A stretch of 64,000 bases of DNA from F23-D06 sp963603365 (lineage in GTDB: Bacteria > Bacteroidota > Bacteroidia > Bacteroidales > WCHB1-69). The notes beneath the pieces were generated by a model, which saw nothing but the letters and a program-made list of their open reading frames with translations, was not told where the DNA came from and did not search any database. Position numbers and translations under genes: made by a program. The stretch is taken from NCBI GenBank assembly GCA_963603365.1, contig CAVCMI010000003.1:62001-126000 (forward strand). The letters run 5' to 3'. This document shows positions 61,941 through 64,000 of this stretch, one piece after another. The first letter of the stretch is position 1, and each line of letters opens with the position of its first letter.

Positions 61941-62552
61941 TTATTTTTGCCGGTCTGAAAAATATTCGTCCAAAAGACGCTGTACGTATTTCCCGAAGAC
62001 GTCGAACTCGATGTTGACGACGGTGCCGGGCTTGATGTTGTGGAAGTTTGTGGCCGTGAAAGTGTAAGGGATGATGGCCACAGAGAAGCGTCCCTTTTCC
62101 GAATCTACAACTGTAAGGCTGACCCCGTTGACGGAGATGGAACCTTTGGGGACGGTAAAGCTGTTCTTTTGGGGGTCGTAAGTGAAATAGAAGCGCCAGC
62201 TGCCGTCTTCATCCACCACTTTCTCGCAAGTCGCGGTCTGGTCAACATGGCCTTGTACGATGTGCCCGTCGAACCTGCCGTCCATACGCATGCTGCGCTC
62301 CAGATTCACTTCGTAGCCTACCTGCCATTGCCCCAAGTTGGTCTTCAGCATTGTCTCTTCCATGGCGGTGACCACATACTGCCGTTTTCCCCGGTCAACT
62401 TTCACAACGGTGAGGCAGCAGCCGTCGTGGGCCATGCTTTGGTCGACGGAGAGCTGGTCTGCAAAGTCCACTTCAAGGGTGAAGTCGTAGTTTGTCCTGT
62501 CTTTTCTTATCTCAATGATTCTTCCAGTCTTTTCTATGATTCCGGTAAACAT
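61941..62552 (-). CDS. ribE: Riboflavin synthase alpha subunit
   Basis: Converts two lumazines to riboflavin. The 203 residues are two lumazine-binding barrels, each opening with a related sequence (MFTGIIEKTGRI at 1, FDGHIVQGHVDQTA near 98). Full length. It lies 80 bases after the dCMP deaminase gene and 54 before porW. Confidence 0.95.
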   Translation of the reverse strand: MFTGIIEKTGRIIEIRKDRTNYDFTLEVDFADQLSVDQSMAHDGCCLTVVKVDRGKRQYVVTAMEETMLKTNLGQWQVGYEVNLERSMRMDGRFDGHIVQGHVDQTATCEKVVDEDGSWRFYFTYDPQKNSFTVPKGSISVNGVSLTVVDSEKGRFSVAIIPYTFTATNFHNIKPGTVVNIEFDVFGKYVQRLLDEYFSDRQK

Positions 62553-62632
62553 GTTCGGGATTGTTTTTTTATTGTTAAGTGTGTGGGTTGATTGTCGGAA
62601 AAAGGTTCCGGGATGTGGTTCCCCAAGGACGG

Positions 62633-63121
62633 CTATTGCCGGTCGTATTTCACCACTTCGGTGGAGAAGAAGTCAATCTGCACGCCGGCTTGTGCGAACA
62701 TTTCCTCGGATTCGGCTCCGGCGTGGTACTTGTTTGCGCACACCACCCGGGTGATGCCGCAGTTGATGATCAGCATTGCGCACACGCGGCAGGGGGTCAT
62801 GCGGCAGTAGAGCGTGGCTCCGTTGAGGGAGATGCCCAGTTTGGCGGCCTGGCAGATGGCATTCTGCTCGGCATGCACGGATCGCACGCAGTGCTGCGTC
62901 ACACTGCCGTCTTCGTGGACAGTACGCTTGAACTGGTGTCCTGCTTCGTCGCAGTGGGGCAGCCCCTTTGGCGATCCGACATACCCGGTCACCAGTATCT
63001 GCCTGTCGCGGACCACTACGCACCCGCTTCGCCCGCGGTCGCAGGTGGCCCGCTTGCTGACGGTGTCGGCTATCTCCATAAAATATTCATCCCAAGAAGG
63101 ACGCTTGTGTTTCTCTTCCAT
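62633..63121 (-). CDS. dCMP deaminase family protein (ComEB-like)
   Basis: Zinc-dependent deaminase making dUMP for thymidylate synthesis. 162 residues with HAEQNAI (His83, catalytic Glu85) and PCRVC (Cys111, Cys114) as zinc ligands, and the TCDRGRSGCVVVRD opening typical of dCMP deaminases. First gene of a likely comEB-ribE-porW run. Confidence 0.92.
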   Translation of the reverse strand: MEEKHKRPSWDEYFMEIADTVSKRATCDRGRSGCVVVRDRQILVTGYVGSPKGLPHCDEAGHQFKRTVHEDGSVTQHCVRSVHAEQNAICQAAKLGISLNGATLYCRMTPCRVCAMLIINCGITRVVCANKYHAGAESEEMFAQAGVQIDFFSTEVVKYDRQ

Positions 63122-63139
63122 TCTGCTTTTTTTTGAGTG

Positions 63140-63148
63140 GCAAAAGTA
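63140..63148 (-). promoter_or_regulatory. -7 element for the dCMP deaminase gene
   Basis: TACTTTTGC on the minus strand, 19 bases before the start. Divergent from the rarA element. Confidence 0.72.
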
Positions 63149-63161
63149 GTCTTTTTTTTTC

Positions 63162-63170
63162 TATTTTTGC
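63162..63170 (+). promoter_or_regulatory. -7 element for rarA
   Basis: TATTTTTGC on the plus strand, 36 bases before the proposed TTG start. Confidence 0.72.
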
Positions 63171-63205
63171 ATTCCCTATTTTAGATATTCTAATTAGACA
63201 GCGTT

Positions 63206-64000
63206 TTGCAGAAACCTTTGGCAGAAATATTGCGTCCTCACTCTCTCGACACGTATGTCGGGCAGGAACACTTGATGGGGAAAGGCGCAGTGTTGCGCAA
63301 CGCAATTGAGAACGGCAGCGTGCAGTCCATGATCTTCTGGGGCCCTCCGGGCGTGGGGAAAACCACACTTGCCCTGCTGATAGCCGAACTGACCGCGGCC
63401 GACTTCTATATGCTGAGCGCCATCAGCAGCGGAGTGAAAGACATCCGAGAGGTGATAGAGAAAGCACGCAAGTCGGAACGGCAGTCGCTGTTGTTCATCG
63501 ATGAGATCCACCGTTTCTCAAAGGCACAGCAAGACTCGTTGCTGGGGGCGGTGGAACAGGGGGTGGTCACCCTTGTCGGCGCCACTACGGAGAATCCCTC
63601 CTTTGAGGTGATCTCCCCGCTGCTTTCGCGTTGCCAGGTGTATGTGCTCAAGAGCCTTTCGCGCCGGCAACTCGAGCAGATCCTGGCTACGGCCGTGGCA
63701 TACCTTGAGGAACATCTGCACTGCATAATAAAACTCGATGATACCGAGGCCTTGCTGCGCATCTCCGGCGGCGACGCCCGCAAATTGCTGAATGCTGTTG
63801 AACTGGTCACGGCCATGACCCCGCCTCAAAACGGCGTCATCACCGTCACGCACGAACGGGTGGTGCATGTCATCCAACAGAACATCGCCGTCTATGACAA
63901 AAAAGGGGAAGCACATTACGACATCATCTCCGCTTTCATCAAGTCGATACGGGGCAGCGACCCCAATGCGGCCGTCTATTGGATGGCGCGGATGCTGATT
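63206..64000 (+). CDS. rarA: Replication-associated recombination protein RarA, 3' end beyond the window
   Basis: AAA+ ATPase acting at stalled replication forks. The first 265 codons are present. The frame opens after a TAA at 63191; TTG at 63206 gives MQKPLAEILRPHSLD, the normal beginning of the family, and no ATG would. Walker A GPPGVGKT (46-53), Walker B LLFIDEIHRF (95-104) and the sensor-1 VGATTENPSF identify RarA/MgsA. Roughly 160 further residues are expected outside the window. Confidence 0.9.
   Translation, partial: MQKPLAEILRPHSLDTYVGQEHLMGKGAVLRNAIENGSVQSMIFWGPPGVGKTTLALLIAELTAADFYMLSAISSGVKDIREVIEKARKSERQSLLFIDEIHRFSKAQQDSLLGAVEQGVVTLVGATTENPSFEVISPLLSRCQVYVLKSLSRRQLEQILATAVAYLEEHLHCIIKLDDTEALLRISGGDARKLLNAVELVTAMTPPQNGVITVTHERVVHVIQQNIAVYDKKGEAHYDIISAFIKSIRGSDPNAAVYWMARMLI

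Overview
The window is ordinary-looking chromosomal DNA from a member of the Bacteroidota, most likely the order Bacteroidales. Three things support this. Repeated promoter -7 elements of the Bacteroides form TAnnTTTGC occur upstream of operons. There are families largely confined to this phylum (DUF5606, DUF2851, DUF4199, the Bacteroidota-type alpha-2-macroglobulin, and the type IX secretion proteins PorE and PorW). The RNase P RNA is of the bacterial A type. Genus cannot be fixed from the sequence alone. No CRISPR array, prophage, insertion sequence, rRNA or tRNA gene was recognised.

Layout. 0-8.6 kb (+): an ADP-forming acyl/acetyl-CoA synthetase, then one operon with a lipoprotein, phosphatidylserine decarboxylase, a fused glycosyltransferase, GlnRS, a small unknown protein and an M50-like membrane peptidase. 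8.6-14.7 kb (-): a urocanate hydratase operon with a lipoprotein, DUF5606, a DUF3352-like protein and a COG0523 metal GTPase. 14.8-18 kb (+): a small lipoprotein, then tyrS-nfeD-floA. 18.1-21.1 kb (-): two ketosynthase-family genes of aryl-polyene/flexirubin type in an operon with murB, preceded by a 36-codon leader ORF. 21.1-23.5 kb: nth, a Tudor-like unknown, and kamE (lysine 5,6-aminomutase beta subunit) without its alpha subunit. 23.5-26.2 kb (-): two envelope proteins. 26.3-29.4 kb (-): atpH-atpA-atpG only. 29.5-34.9 kb: pyrE, dnaN, RNase P RNA, yraN, DUF2851, murC. 34.8-41 kb (-): porE, tpiA, a GT2 glycosyltransferase, DUF4199, methylmalonyl-CoA epimerase, an ICMT-like methyltransferase. 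41-49 kb: a 2015-residue alpha-2-macroglobulin, a leucine-rich repeat protein and a MORN-repeat protein. 49.3-53 kb: acyl-ACP thioesterase and a four-gene 2-oxoacid:ferredoxin oxidoreductase. 53.3-55.5 kb: a DUF349 protein. 55.7-63.1 kb (-): rfbB, an FprA flavodiiron protein, two AtpI-like membrane proteins, bactofilin, PorW, riboflavin synthase, dCMP deaminase. 63.2 kb to the edge (+): rarA.

How it fits together. The metabolic genes suit an anaerobic amino-acid and peptide fermenter: histidine (HutU) and lysine (KamE) degradation, oxidative decarboxylation of 2-oxoacids to acyl-CoA with reduced ferredoxin (Kor/Vor), ATP from acyl-CoA (ADP-forming synthetase), methylmalonyl-CoA epimerase for propionate/succinate metabolism, and an oxygen/NO-reducing flavodiiron protein. 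PorE and PorW imply a type IX secretion system whose core genes lie elsewhere. The most notable organisational feature is that the neighbourhood I remember as porW-bactofilin-atpI-(membrane protein)-atpBEFHAG is broken: its first four genes are at 58-62 kb, atpHAG is a separate promoter-led unit at 26-29 kb, and atpB, atpE, atpF, atpD and atpC are not in the window.
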